From NCBI GenBank assembly GCA_036346355.1, contig CM070569.1:60040561-60104560 (forward strand): a stretch of 64,000 bases of DNA, written 5' to 3'. Of the stretch, positions 10,534-21,184 are shown one piece after another. Within the stretch, counting starts at the first letter, position 1. Each line of letters starts with the position of its first letter. The position numbers and the translations under genes are program-made. This DNA is from Rhipidocladum racemiflorum. Taxonomy: Eukaryota > Streptophyta > Magnoliopsida > Poales > Poaceae. The notes beneath the pieces were generated by a model. The model saw nothing but the letters and a program-made list of their open reading frames with translations, had not been told where the DNA came from and searched no databases.

Positions 10534-12919
10534 ATGGCCTCTCCGACTCCTGTCCTACCTCCTTCAACTGTGGAAGAGAATGCCGCCGCTAAATGCTCCA
10601 AGGTGATCGCCCGCGGCGCTCTCAAGATCTTGGCCGGATCACGCTGTCTCCCGATGGCCAGCCCGGGAAGTCATCTTCTTTGTCAGGCGATGATGGCGGG
10701 CTTGGTCCCGCCATCTCGGACTTCTACATCGCCGTCCTCAACTTCTACGACATTCACAACATCCACCTTCCCCTAACTCCATTGTGCTCCTCTCCGTCTT
10801 TGCCCATACGTGAGATGTTCATAAGGGTAATGCCCAATCTTCTCCTTTTCCGCTACTTCTTCTCGCTCACGCGTCGGCCAGTGGCTCCAAAGATCTCCCG
10901 GTGCTGCCATCTGCGACTTAGAGGCGGGGCCGTTGCGCTACATTCCAATGGAGACCCGATCCACCGGAAAATGTGGCGCCACGAATGGTTGTATGTTGAA
11001 GACGATAAGCGGCATTGAAGCTCTGAGGGCTTCCACCGAGCGGTGGGCGACAAACTGATCGGGATCTTGGTCGCCGACACGCCTGAGCTACTTGCAATGT
11101 TGGCTCGGGTTGATCGGCCATGACAAATGGGCTGACCGGAGGCATGGTTCTCCGGGACTTTGTGTCCCGGAGGATTAGTCCTTTGCGCCGCCGCCACCGT
11201 CCAGCCTGGCACTATCTGGGCGTGGATGACGGGACTCGGACGATTCCTGGAGGTAAGCTCTTATACTTTCCTTCTTTATCATCATCATTCTTTCATCATT
11301 TTTTTTTTTTTGTCAGCCGTGGGAGAGCTGGACGCCGCGCAGATCGCTTCCTGGATGGGGCGATCGCCGCTGAGCAACGCTCCACCCTTCCCCGAGGTGC
11401 GCTTCCACTCTGCGACATGCGGCCTCGGGATCGGGCGGAGATCGTCAAGGCGATGCCCAAGATGGACGCCATGGGGACGCCCATCATCGTCCATCAAGGG
11501 CCCTCGATAATCCGCGGCACTCCTACAATGGCGACTGAGGAGGAACAAGCGTCTGGCCGACGACATCGTCCCCATCGAACGCCCACCGACCACGGCTAAC
11601 AGGCCATCTTCGCTGGCCGTGGATCTCCTGGCAGCCCGCCCATCGGGACTTCCTCCTCACCGCGGGGCTCTTCATCAACGGTCGCGCGACGCTCGCTCGC
11701 CGCCACCATCGCTGCAATCGTTTGGCCAGCGCCGACCAATGGCCGGCGCGCCTTCCTCCATCACCACGCCACCGCCGGCGGCCGACCGGAGCTACGGTGG
11801 CGACCGATCGGCCGCAGCCTCGTCGCCATCGCCACCGCCGGCGGTGATCCGCCGGCGCTGCCCGATAGCGGACCAGCGGCGCATCTCTCGCCGCCACCGC
11901 CACCACAGCCGGCCGACCGCCATTGCCGGTGGCGGATCCACCGGCGGTTGACGCCAGCGCTTCCGTGGAAGCGGTCCACCTCACGCCACCGAGGCCGCCG
12001 GTGCCTCGAGGGGGGCGGGTTCTCGCTCCGGGAGTGCCTCGGTTTCCGAGGCCTTTGCTTGCTTTTGCTTGTTCCAGGGCACCCGCGACCCCAGCCGCTC
12101 TGCGCGGCCGAGGCTGAGGTAGCGGACGGAGCAGCGGCTGATCCGCCAGGACGAGAAGCGGCGATCGGCATGCGCCGGCTCGGCCAGCCGTCTGGCAGCC
12201 CAGAGGCGCTGGGGCCCACTCCGGATCCTCCGCGGACTCCGTTCCTTCGGGACGCAGATGCACTGGCCGCCCTTGGGCGGCTCTACTCCCACACCAGCCA
12301 CCGCTTTTCGGCGAGCAGCAACTACCGCCGACGCCGCTTGAGATCGCCTCCGGCAGAGGTGGCTGATTTATGATCGAGTGGAAAGGAAGGAGCGGAGCCG
12401 GTGGGGAAGCGGGGCGAGGAGCCACTCGCCGAGCTCATGGAAGAGCTCGAGGCGCGTGAACGAACTGCATCTCGGTCAGGCGTACACTCATGCGGATCTT
12501 TGAGGTACGCCGGCCGGATGGAGGATACCGCTTCCATCGGGTTGGTGCAGCAGCGCCATCGAGCGGCCGGCGCCTCGCCTTACGCCGCTTCGGTCGGATC
12601 GCGGACTTCACCGCCCGGCTTCCGCCGCCCTGGCCGACGGTCCACCAGGAAGGACGCGCAGAGCGGCCGCTCTGCGACGTTCGCTTTTGGCGTCTTGGCG
12701 TCCAAGGACGCCAACTTTGATCCTCTCGCCGCCGTCCAGGGATTGAAGGAGATCGGGCGAGGCGGAGGCGAGGTGCAGCGGCCGACCACGCCGCCGCTCA
12801 CCGAGATGGTCAACCCGCTACCGAAGCAAAGGCGAAGACGTGGCATCGCGCCGACGTCGGACCCCTTGCGGAAGACCTGCAGTAGCGACGCGATGGCGAG
12901 AGGAAGAAGGATAGGATAG
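10534..12919 (+). pseudogene. Antisense gene of element 1, transposase_28 / 'putative gypsy-type transposon' protein, frameshifted
   Basis: A coding region antisense to pol. After the ATG at 10534 (MASPTPVLPPST) a frameshift moves the signal to another frame, where 10700-11000 encodes GLGPAISDFYIAVLNFYDI, then FIRVMPNLLLFRYFFSL and WRHEWLYVEDD. This spacing resembles the plant 'putative gypsy-type transposon' domain. A second conserved block at 11120-11252 includes GLTGGMVLRDFVSRRISPL and a WHYLGVDDGTRT motif. A likely intron runs 11253-11316 (GTAAGC...TTTTGTCAG). The GC-rich remainder to about 12919 is of uncertain frame and may be the variable, coiled-coil C-terminal part of this family. 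Its molecular role is unknown. The frame is not continuous, so I call it a pseudogene. Confidence 0.6.
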
Positions 12920-13610
12920 CCTAGACCCTTCTTCCCTTTCTCCTTTCTTTCTTTCTCTTTTTAACTTGTCATCCCGCAACAACTTTTGTAAAGCACTTTC
13001 ATGGAATAGACATGACATTTTTAGACCTATTCAAAGAATGTTTAACTTGTCTTCTTAGCCTTCCACCTTATCGACGCCAAGATTAACTTGAATGCTACTG
13101 CTCGGCTTAAGGCTTAGAAGGAAAAAAAGGGAGTAAAACACCCCTTGTGTCCGGGCGATTCTTTTCTCGTTGCTTTACAGTCCTGCAAACGACACGTACC
13201 CTTGTGGCCTCCGCGGGGCGGACACAGTGTAAGACGTGACAGGATGTAGGCTTTTGGTAGCAGTGTTTAAATCGCCAGCCCCCACGGGGACACCCGGAGT
13301 GTCATGACTGCGTCTGGAGCCGAAGTTCAAACCACCGCCCAATTGCCCAATCCTGTCGCCGCACTTACAGTGGTCCCGCCTTTGCCACTGGCGCTCACAG
13401 GATCGAGCGGACTAGAGTGATCGCCGAACACTTTGCCATAAAACACGTAACCGTAAAGGCATGAAGTAATCGCTAAAAACAACGGAACGTAATACTTAAT
13501 TTCGAACAACGGTGTTCCCCGGCTAGTCGAGCAAAGAGACATGATTCGACCGGCGCGAGGAACAAAACCTGAAACTTACAACCGTTCAAGGGTAGAACTT
13601 GCGCAGTTAT
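12920..13610. other. Spacer between antisense gene and integrase in element 1
   Basis: No domain was recognised. A T/C-rich stretch follows the antisense coding region (12925-12965) and could be its 3' untranslated end. The two genes are convergent, so this spacer would hold both 3' ends. Confidence 0.4.
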
Positions 13611-15000
13611 CTATATTCTCGCGAGTTCGCCAGATTCCTCCCCGCCTCGGTGGCCAACCCGACCGCCGGTCGAGATCGAAACCACCTTAAAGGGGCCCTC
13701 CCACTGGGAGACAGTTTGTGCAACCCGACTGCGGCCGAATCTTTCGCAAGACCAGGTCGCCATCGCCGATGTTCTCTCACCGACCCGGTGGCGTGGTACC
13801 TCCACGAGGCTTTGCTGATACCGAAGCGGCGCGCAGACGCCGCACGATCCCGAGCTTCTTCCAGGAGATTGACGTCGTCTTGGCGCATCTCTTCCACGAT
13901 CTTCTTCCGCTGAACGCAGCAACGCGGCGACCCAAATGTCAATTCCGAAGGGAGGACAGCCTCCGCTCCGTAAACCGTAAAGAATGGAGTCTCTCCGTGC
14001 TACTGGGAGTGGTCCTGAGTGACCCGCAAAGATCTGCCGGAGTTCTTCAACCCACCGTGAGCCACGCTGGTGAAGTCGATCAAACGCCCGAGTCTTGAGG
14101 CCCTTCAAAGACTGATGCATTGGCTCGCTCAACTTGGCCGTTGCTTCTTGGATGGGCAACGGAGGCAAAGCAGACCTTCGTGCCCATTTCTTCGCAAAAG
14201 TCCGAGCGGCGTGAATCAAGCGCCATTGTCGGTGATAATACGGTTGGCGACCCGAGCGGCGAAGATCCCTCGCATGAACTTGACCGTGCTGCGGCGGTAA
14301 TGGTTCTCACGGCCCGACTTCCACCCACTTGGTGAACTTGTCAATGGCGACGAGCAGATGAGTGTAGCCTCCTGGCCAGCGAGAGCGGACCAGATATCCA
14401 CTTCTGCACCGCGAAGGGCCATGAGAGCGGGATGGTTTGCAGAGCTTGGGCTGGTTGGTGGATTTGCTTGGCGTGGAATCGCACGCCTCGCATCTCCTCA
14501 CCACCGCAAGCATCCCGAGGGCGGTTGGCCAATAGAACCCGTGGCGGAAAGCTTTTTCCACCAGGTTCCGATCGAAAAATGGCTCCCGACACGCCTCCAT
14601 GGATATCGAAAGCAAAATGCTTCCCTCTTCCCGAGTGATGCACTTGAAGAACTCCGCTTCCACCCGGCCAGACAGGTCCCCATCTACCAGGGTGTAGCGC
14701 TTGGCCTTCCGCGCTATCTTCTACCGACGCATCATCGTCGGGGCATACTTGATCCCGCAGGTAGGCCAGGATCGGGTCCATCCATGTGCCTTCCCGGTCA
14801 AGCACGGCGACCACAGAGTGATCGTCCGGGTACTCGCTGGCCAAGCGTTTCCACCGGTGCCACTTTTCCTCCCGCAACGCGGTGAAGCGGCGCCACCATC
14901 GTCCCCACCGTAAGCGGAGGTTGCGATAGGCGCCGTCGCCTTCCCATCCGAGGTGAGGGTCGGCAGATCACCATCCTCCCCACCGAGACGGGCTGAGATG
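13611..15000 (-). pseudogene. Element 1 pol: integrase, frameshifted
   Basis: The minus strand carries an integrase in several frames. 14307-14663 has the zinc-finger region (HGFYWPT followed by RRCEAC) and the start of the catalytic core (HLLVAIDKFTKWVEV). 14080-14220 includes the EEMGT and RSNGQVERAN segment near the catalytic Glu, and 13611-13730 has the SQWEGPFKVV C-terminal motif. The enzyme would join the cDNA to host DNA. Repeated frame changes mean no full protein can be read. Family assignment is from motif order; integrase after RNase H marks Ty3/gypsy. Confidence 0.75.
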
Positions 15001-15830
15001 GACGGTCGCGAAGCCTTTCTTCAAAGACTCCGGCCGAACAGGGGCTCTTGTCGAGGCGAGCCGAGCGAGCTCGTCAGCTAAATAATTGTCGCCGGGTATG
15101 TGTGTATACCCTAGCCCTTCAAGTGTCTCTCCATCTTTCTAACCTCCGCTGTAAGCCGCCATGACGGGATCGAGCGGGTGAAGTCCTTCCTTGCCTGGTT
15201 GATGACCAAAGAAAGAATCGCCTTTAATGCAGAGGGCGCCAGTATGCCGATGGTCATGCGGCAGCTCGAGCCCACCAAGAATCCTTCAGATTCCATAACA
15301 TTGTTGGTAGCTTTAAAGTCAGGCGACTATATATTTGAGGGTCCCGGTCGGGAGACCAGAGGAACCAGCCCAGCGCCTTGAGCTGAAGGATCCATCGAAG
15401 AGGAGCGCCCAAGGCGTGGGCACGGGGACTTCCTTATCTTCCCCATCTGCCGAGTCCATTCAATAATGAAGTCCGCCGATCTTTGACTCTTGATAGCGGT
15501 CACGGGGGGCAAATTTGAAGCCAAATTCCCCATTTCGGCCAGACCACTTGGCGTCTGACCTTCACTTCACGATTGTGAAGGATCTCCCTTGAGAGGATGC
15601 GAGGAGACCACGGTGATCTCCCTTCCTTGGAAATAATGTCGCGGCTTTCTTGATGCCACCAGACAAAGCATACACCATTTTCTCGGGCACAGGGATACCT
15701 AGTTTCAGCATCATGCAGCACCTTGCTCACATAATAGACCCGGCCATTGCCGCATCTCTCGCTCTGCTACTAGTCTTTGCACTCATCGCGTAGGGGCTTG
15801 CCGCTACATAAAGGAGAAGCGGCTCACTGT
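15001..15830 (-). pseudogene. Element 1 pol: RNase H and second (archaeal-type) RNase H, degraded
   Basis: The minus strand at 15500-15730 encodes an LHDAETRYP motif, the usual tail of the gypsy RNase H, followed by out-of-frame pieces. 15111-15296 encodes ESEGFLVGSSCRM...SLVINQ, which matches the conserved E..A and GDSQLVI region of the extra archaeal-type RNase H known from Tat elements. Both domains would remove RNA from the RNA:DNA hybrid. Frames are interrupted. Confidence 0.6.
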
Positions 15831-16943
15831 GCTCGGGGCGACCAAAGACAGAGGCGAGGAGAGATACTTCTTGAGATCTTCAAATGCCTGCTGGGCTTCC
15901 GGTCCACTCGAAGGAATTAGTCTTCTTCATCGGCTTGAACAATGGGAGACTTTTCTCCCCGGTAGGAGCTATGAACGTAGGGAGGCTGGGGGCGACCCGG
16001 CTAAGCTTGAAGGCTTGAGCCGGACGGTGGCTTCATTCGTTCAATTGCTTCAATCTTATGCGGATTGGCTTCGATCCAGCGGTGGAGACCAGGAAGCCAA
16101 GCAACTTCCCGAGATGACACCCGAACACGCACTTCTCAGATTCACTTTAAGCGGTAGTGCTGGAGATGGGAGAAAGTTTCCTCCAGATCTTCAACCAACC
16201 CATCGGCCTTAGCTTTTATCACCAAGTCATCAACATATACCTCCGAGTTCTTCCCAATTTGTGACTTGAATACAATATGCATGGCTCATTGGTAGGTAGA
16301 TCCGCATTCTTCAACCCAAAGGGCATTCGAACATAACGATACACACCAAAAGAGGTCACAAAGGCCGTCTTTTCTTCGCCTTCTGCGCCATTCTAATCTG
16401 ATGATATCCTGAGTAGGCGTCTAGGAAGCATAGAGCTTCACATCCTGTAGTAGAATCGACAACGAGGTCAATCCTCGGCAGAGGGTAAGGGTCCTTAGGG
16501 CGGGCTTTATTGAGGTCGGTAAAGTCTATACACATTCGCCACTTCCCATTGGACTTCTTTACGAGTGCACGGGTTAGCGACCACTCGGGGTAGGCGGCTT
16601 CCCGCACAACTCCGGCTTGCAATAGCTTCTCCACTTCTTCCCGAATGGCTTCTTGTCGCTCTGGCGCCTGCCTCGGATCTTCGTCGGTGGAGTGCGCTTC
16701 CAGGTAGCGTTGCTTGTCGGTGCTCGATCACCTCCTAGGGACCCGGTCATTTCGAGATGGTTCCCGAGCGAACACATCTAGATTAGACCGGAGGAAGGTG
16801 ACGGCGCGTCTTCCTATTTGGCGCCGAGATCAGCGCCAATTCTCACAACCTTGCCCGAGCCTTCCTCACCCACGGGGACCACCTTCACCTCACCCAAGGG
16901 ACTGGGTGAAGCGCTGGCCTTGGCCAGGGAGCACTCGAGGGTC
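15831..16943 (-). pseudogene. Element 1 pol: reverse transcriptase, frameshifted
   Basis: 16356-16634 on the minus strand reads AGVVREAAYPEW, LVKKSNGKWRMCIDFTDLNK and LCFLDAYSGYHQI, the N-terminal fingers and first catalytic Asp of a gypsy reverse transcriptase. The active-site motif YVDDLVIK is encoded near 16207-16240. Indels separate these blocks. 16640-16940 holds the linker from protease. Confidence 0.8.
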
Positions 16944-17377
16944 TTAGCCACGCGCCGAACAGCGGCTCAGTAAGTCTTGCACTTGCTTATCGAGGCGCAA
17001 GGCTTGAGCTTGTCCACCTTTACCACAATTGGGCCCTCGGCCAGGGATCTTCATCGACAAATAAGCATGATGCGTAATCGCCATGAATTTGACTAGCCGC
17101 CCGGCCAAGCGGGCGTTGTAAGGGAGGTCGAAGTCGGCGACCTCGAAGTTGATGAGTTCCGTCCGGAAGTTTTCAGCGCTTCGAGCGTGACGGCACCGGA
17201 CTTGTCCCGAGGCATTAGGCCCATCCGGGGCAATTCCATAAAAAAGCGGTCTAGCGCATTCTTCATAAGGTATTTGGAGTGCTTGATACGCCGACCAGGC
17301 CAAGCGACGGAGTTGATGGCACTTCCTCCATCAACTAGTACTCGCCCAAGCCGCATTCCCCGATCGTAGGCGACCAC
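16944..17377 (-). pseudogene. Element 1 protease region
   Basis: The minus strand encodes RVLVDGGSAINS near 17330, an aspartic-protease active site of the D-G-G form common in Tat elements. FMAITHHAYLSMKIPG follows in another frame, a block normally found between protease and reverse transcriptase. The enzyme would process the Gag-Pol polyprotein. At least one frameshift lies between the two blocks. Confidence 0.7.
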
Positions 17378-19216
17378 GATCGGGAGATGGTTTGGGCCTG
17401 AAGTGTTCGCCGGGTGAGTCGGCCCGACCGAAAGTGATCGATTGATCCGACCACTTCAGCCGACTCGTCCGAACTCTCGGCATGGTGGCACACACTGTCT
17501 CGGCTCTCGCTTGTCTGCGAGTTGGAAGAGTAGGTGGCGAACCCCATGAATGTATGCCACCGTGTGCTCGGCTTGTTGGAAAGCCGGTGGGGTGTCATCT
17601 TAAATGCGTCATTATCTTCGCGATCCTTTTCGCGGCGCTTCTTGAGCCGCTTTTCCACCAACTTGGATACAACCTGACAATCTTCCAAGTCGTGCCCATT
17701 TGTGCGGTGGATGGGGCAGTATGGCCTGCCCCTGTCGTCTTCGCGGCGGGGAGAACGGCGATCCTGCGCGATTGTCTCGCTGGTCGGCGATCTCTCCTTG
17801 GCTCTGATCGTCAGCCGCCCGAGGCCCGAAAGCCACGGATCGGCCACCAAAACCTCTCGGGCGACGGCCTCCTTGCGCTTCTTCTTTTTACGGTCGGAGG
17901 ACTTCGACGCTCCGGCTTCGTCAGGGTTTGAGGGCCCTGATGCACCCTTCCGAGCCTCCGCTGCCCGGGCACACTTGTGAGCCAGGGAGAAAAGCTCGGA
18001 AGTGGTAGCGGCGATCGCGGGTAGCCATCTTCTCCCGCATCTTCGATCCCTAACCCTCCTGAACGCAATAATAACCGATCGCCAGAGATCCAGGGGATCG
18101 TGTTGCGGCAATGGCTAAACCGCCCGAATAAACTCCCTCGGGGACTCCCCTCCTCTGCTCCAAAGCGTGGAGGTCGCCCTCCACACCCGTTGAGCGTAGG
18201 AGCCTGAAAGTTGGCGACAAAAATGTCGCACGCTTCCTCCACGAGTGTACCGAACCCCGAGGAAGGTTCAGCGGACCAGGGGCGGGCGAACTGTCACAAT
18301 GACATCGGGAAGTAGTTGGCCATAACTCTATCTCGACCCCGGCAAAGACGCACCACCGTCGTATAAATCTGCGAGGAATTCTTCAGGTTGGTGGTGCCGC
18401 CATACTTCTCGATGGGCGCGGACGAAATCTTTCAGCCCACGCCAATTGGCGTGACGGAGGGAAAACGCTGGCACCCAACATTATATGGGGAGTAGTGTCG
18501 CCCACCACCCGACCCTGAGATGGGGTCGAGGAGTGCGAGTCTACACTCTCCCAGTCGGAAGGAAGCCCCTTCGATCGACCGGCAGCGGGTTCGGCGCGTT
18601 GTTGCGGATGACGCCTCGAAGAACTTGACGCGGATCGTCGCCCGCTGAGCCGCCCCTCATTGAGGCGTGCCCTTAGATCCCAGCGGTTCTCCTCCCGGCA
18701 TGGGAGTACCGCGGGAAGATCTGAAGCTTGTGCACGTCCCCTGTTGCGAGAGGGCCGCGGCCAAGATTCTTCCTTTATCCGGCTCCTGCGGCCGGGAGAG
18801 GTCGCCAAAGAGCGATCGGAAGCTTGTGCATCCACCATACGAACTCCTTGGCGGAGGGCCGGGAAGCCCTCGGGAATTGCCACAAGAACTTTCTGTTGGG
18901 CCGAGTCCACTAGGCGGGCAATGTCCTGGAGCCAAGGGGTGGCTGAGGTGTCGCCCGTCGCTTGGACCAGAGGATGATCCGAGAGCAACCGGGCCGCATG
19001 AAGGCTTTGCATTGGGGTATCTTCCCCAACAAAGAAGCGCCGTTGGACCGGTGAACTCCGGGCTTGGATGCGGCTCGCGCCCCTCCACGCCATGAAGGAC
19101 CGGCTGACCCGACTCCTACAGGAGCCGAGATCGGCCGCGCCGCTTCCTCGGGAGGCGCTACGCGCGATGAGATTCCGCCATACGGATGATCTTCGGATTC
19201 TTGCAAACTCCTCCAA
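17378..19216 (-). pseudogene. Element 1 gag, frameshifted
   Basis: Starts about 54 nt inside the 5' LTR with MEEFARIRRSSVW. 18383-19216 is an open frame rich in Arg, Ser and Pro. A second part (17378-18111) carries a basic KKKKRKEA run and a CPIHRTNGHDLEDC motif like the Tat-type Gag zinc knuckle, then a charged KKRREKDRED tail. Gag would form the particle and bind RNA. The central capsid region (about 18110-18390) is split over frames. Confidence 0.65.
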
Positions 19217-19251
19217 AAGGAATGAAAGAAAGGAACGATCTAACCACTAAG

Positions 19252-19269
19252 CCCCTACCTGGCGCGCCA
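19252..19269 (-). other. Primer binding site of element 1
   Basis: One base inside the 5' (right) LTR, the minus strand reads TGGCGCGCCAGGTAGGGG. This is the position and TGG start expected for a tRNA primer binding site. I did not identify the tRNA with certainty. Confidence 0.65.
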
Positions 19270-19270
19270 C

Positions 19271-20283
19271 TGTTGGCTTACTAACCAACAGGCACCCTAA
19301 GACTGGGTGCTTGAGAGATTCTGATCGGGGCTTTTGTGGCAACCGCTCAAAGACAGGAAGAACGGGATCTTGGAAGCAAGCAAGAAGGCAGTCGAGTTTA
19401 CCTGTGTTCGGGCCCTCCAAAGGAGTAATAACCCTAGTCCTGCTTGGTGGTTTCCTCTGAGTTCAAGGTTCTTACAAGGTGAGGAAGAAGACCTCTCGAG
19501 TTCTCGCCAACCCAATAATCAACAACCCTCCTCCCATGCATCCTAGCTCCCTTTATACTGGCCGGGCCGAGGCGCATGGGGCTTACAAGCTTGCGTAAAG
19601 CAAGCGTCGACACGCATTACAAGTGCATTTAATGCACCGTCATACTCTCTTACATCACATTTAATGTTTGTCCTAGCCGACTTAGACTTCGCTTTGGGCC
19701 CCCGCCTGTCTGTCACCCCCTGCACGCTCCGCCAGAGAGGGGATGTCGACTCGGCACCACCCATCATTAATGCGCGCTTAGGGAAGACGCGCCGCCATAC
19801 CACACTGCAATTAATGCGACGTCTCGCATTAAATACCCTTGACCCTTCGCCTGTAGTACGATTACGGGTTGATTCTTGGGAACTACGCCCGAGGAGTGGC
19901 TCAACGCCACTCGCCCTCTTGGCGAGCACCTTTGCTGGTCGCCCAGGAGTGGCTGAACGCCACTCGCCCTTCCTGGCGAGCTCGTGGCTGGTCGCCTCGA
20001 GGAGTGGCTCGAGCCACTCGCCTCTGGCGAGCACCTTCGCTGTCGCCGAGGAGTGGCTGAACACCACTGTCCTGGCGAGCACCTTCATTTGGTCGCCACA
20101 GAGGAGTGGCTGAACACCACTCGCCCTGGCGAGCACCCTCGCTGTCGCCAGAGGAGTGGCTCAACGCCACTGTCCTGGCGAGCACCTTGGCTTGCCGCCT
20201 CGAGGAGTGGCTCGACGCCACCTGCCCTCTGGGCGAGTACTTAATCTTGGTGCGTGGGTACCCAGTAGCGCACGCTGTTGACA
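19271..20283 (-). repeat. Element 1 right LTR (5' LTR, 1013 bp)
   Basis: Runs from TGTTGGCTTACTAACC to GCTGTTGACA, matching the left LTR with scattered substitutions and small gaps (roughly a few percent substitutions over the first 350 bases by eye). A 7-unit version of the minisatellite lies at 19886-20240. It is directly followed by the GGCCC duplication. Confidence 0.88.
19886..20240. repeat. LTR minisatellite, 7 units
   Basis: Same unit as in the left LTR (GAGTGGCT...CTGGCGAGCACC, 46-58 bp), with 7 copies instead of 8. This shows unit loss or gain after insertion, since the two LTRs are identical when an element integrates. Confidence 0.83.
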
Positions 20284-20288
20284 GGCCC
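20284..20288. repeat. Target site duplication of element 1, right copy (GGCCC)
   Basis: Matches 9092-9096. Host sequence resumes CATTCCCCAATCC. Confidence 0.88.
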
Positions 20289-20660
20289 CATTCCCCAATC
20301 CCCTTCCCTGAGCTCTAAGCTCCCTCGATGCCTCCTCCCACGGTCATCGCCCTTGGCGTCAATGCCTCCTCCTTCAGTGCTGCCTCGAGCCGGCAAGCCC
20401 TCGCTGGCTCCTCCCTCGGCGTCGCGTCCTTTGTCGACACCACCTCTCCAAACCCTAGGCGGAGTAGTGGTTGCTGCCGCTTGCCAATCCTAACGTCCCC
20501 CACTGTTGGTCCCTGGGTCCGTACCAGCCGCTGCTCTGTAGTCAATCACCGCGGCACTGGCTACAGCACCTTGGTTTCCCCTCTCAGCCGCGACCGTCGG
20601 TGACCTCGACCGCGACATCCCCTTCGTCCCTCGCTCCGATGCTCCCTTCAAGGTACGAGT
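20289..20660 (+). other. GC-rich exon-like sequence, possible gene fragment
   Basis: An ATG at 20328 opens a 91-codon frame (MPPPTVIALGVNASSFSAASS...) rich in Ser, Pro, Thr and Arg. That composition would fit a plastid transit peptide. An AAG/GTACGA splice-donor-like site follows at about 20657, after the frame has stopped at 20603 (a second frame stays open). No domain was recognised. Element 1 sits about 45 bp upstream of the ATG in the present sequence. It could be a 5' exon of a gene separated from its promoter, or a pseudogene. Confidence 0.3.
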
Positions 20661-20929
20661 TGGTCGCCTTCTCCTGGCTTCCCTCCTCCCTCGCCCCCAT
20701 TGTAGAGATCTGCAAATTCCAAATGAATCTAGGATTCGGTCCTAATTTCTTTCGCACATGGAAATTTCCTCAAATTTCTAGATCTAAGCGAGGCGCCCAG
20801 GCATTTGGATTGGTTTGATTTGCACATTTTCTCGATTTTTTTTCTTTTGAAAGGTACAAGATCGATGCTCCATGTAGTGAGAATTTGAAGAAATATTAAC
20901 ACCCTTACAGTGCCTAGCTTTGGAGGCCA
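20661..20929. other. Intron-like or non-coding sequence
   Basis: Becomes T-rich after the donor-like site, as an intron would, but no acceptor or following exon was recognised. Confidence 0.3.
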
Positions 20930-21184
20930 AAGAGAGCATCCAGGTGTCAGCCATTTCCTTTGCGAAAAAGCTCTCTGTTTCTTCGAAATTGCGAACGGGT
21001 CCCTGCGCGATTTTATGTGAGTGGAAAATATTTTTTCGCATTTCGCGTTTAGGTCCCTCGGTGGCCATTTTACAGGAAGAACTCTCGTTAAATGCGAATC
21101 GCGAACGAACCCTTTCCTAATTTTTCAAAATAGCGAACAGGTCTAAAATTATAACAAATTGGTCCCCGCGCTTTACGTTTAGGT

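Larger units (their letters stand above)
9097..20283 (-). mobile_element. Element 1: Tat-type Ty3/gypsy LTR retrotransposon
   Basis: An 11,187-bp element lies between perfect 5-bp target duplications. It has two LTRs, a PBS-like site beside the right LTR, a polypurine tract beside the left LTR, and on the minus strand gag, protease, reverse transcriptase, RNase H, a second archaeal-type RNase H, and integrase. That domain order and the extra RNase H are features of the Tat clade. A long antisense gene fills 10534-12919. All frames are broken by indels and stops, and the LTRs differ by substitutions and many small gaps, so it is probably not autonomous now. Confidence 0.9.

Noticed and set aside
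11523..12425. 300-codon minus-strand open frame with Arg/Pro/Ser-rich product
   Set aside because: It lies opposite the antisense gene of element 1 in GC-rich DNA, has no domain, and the other frames are also open.
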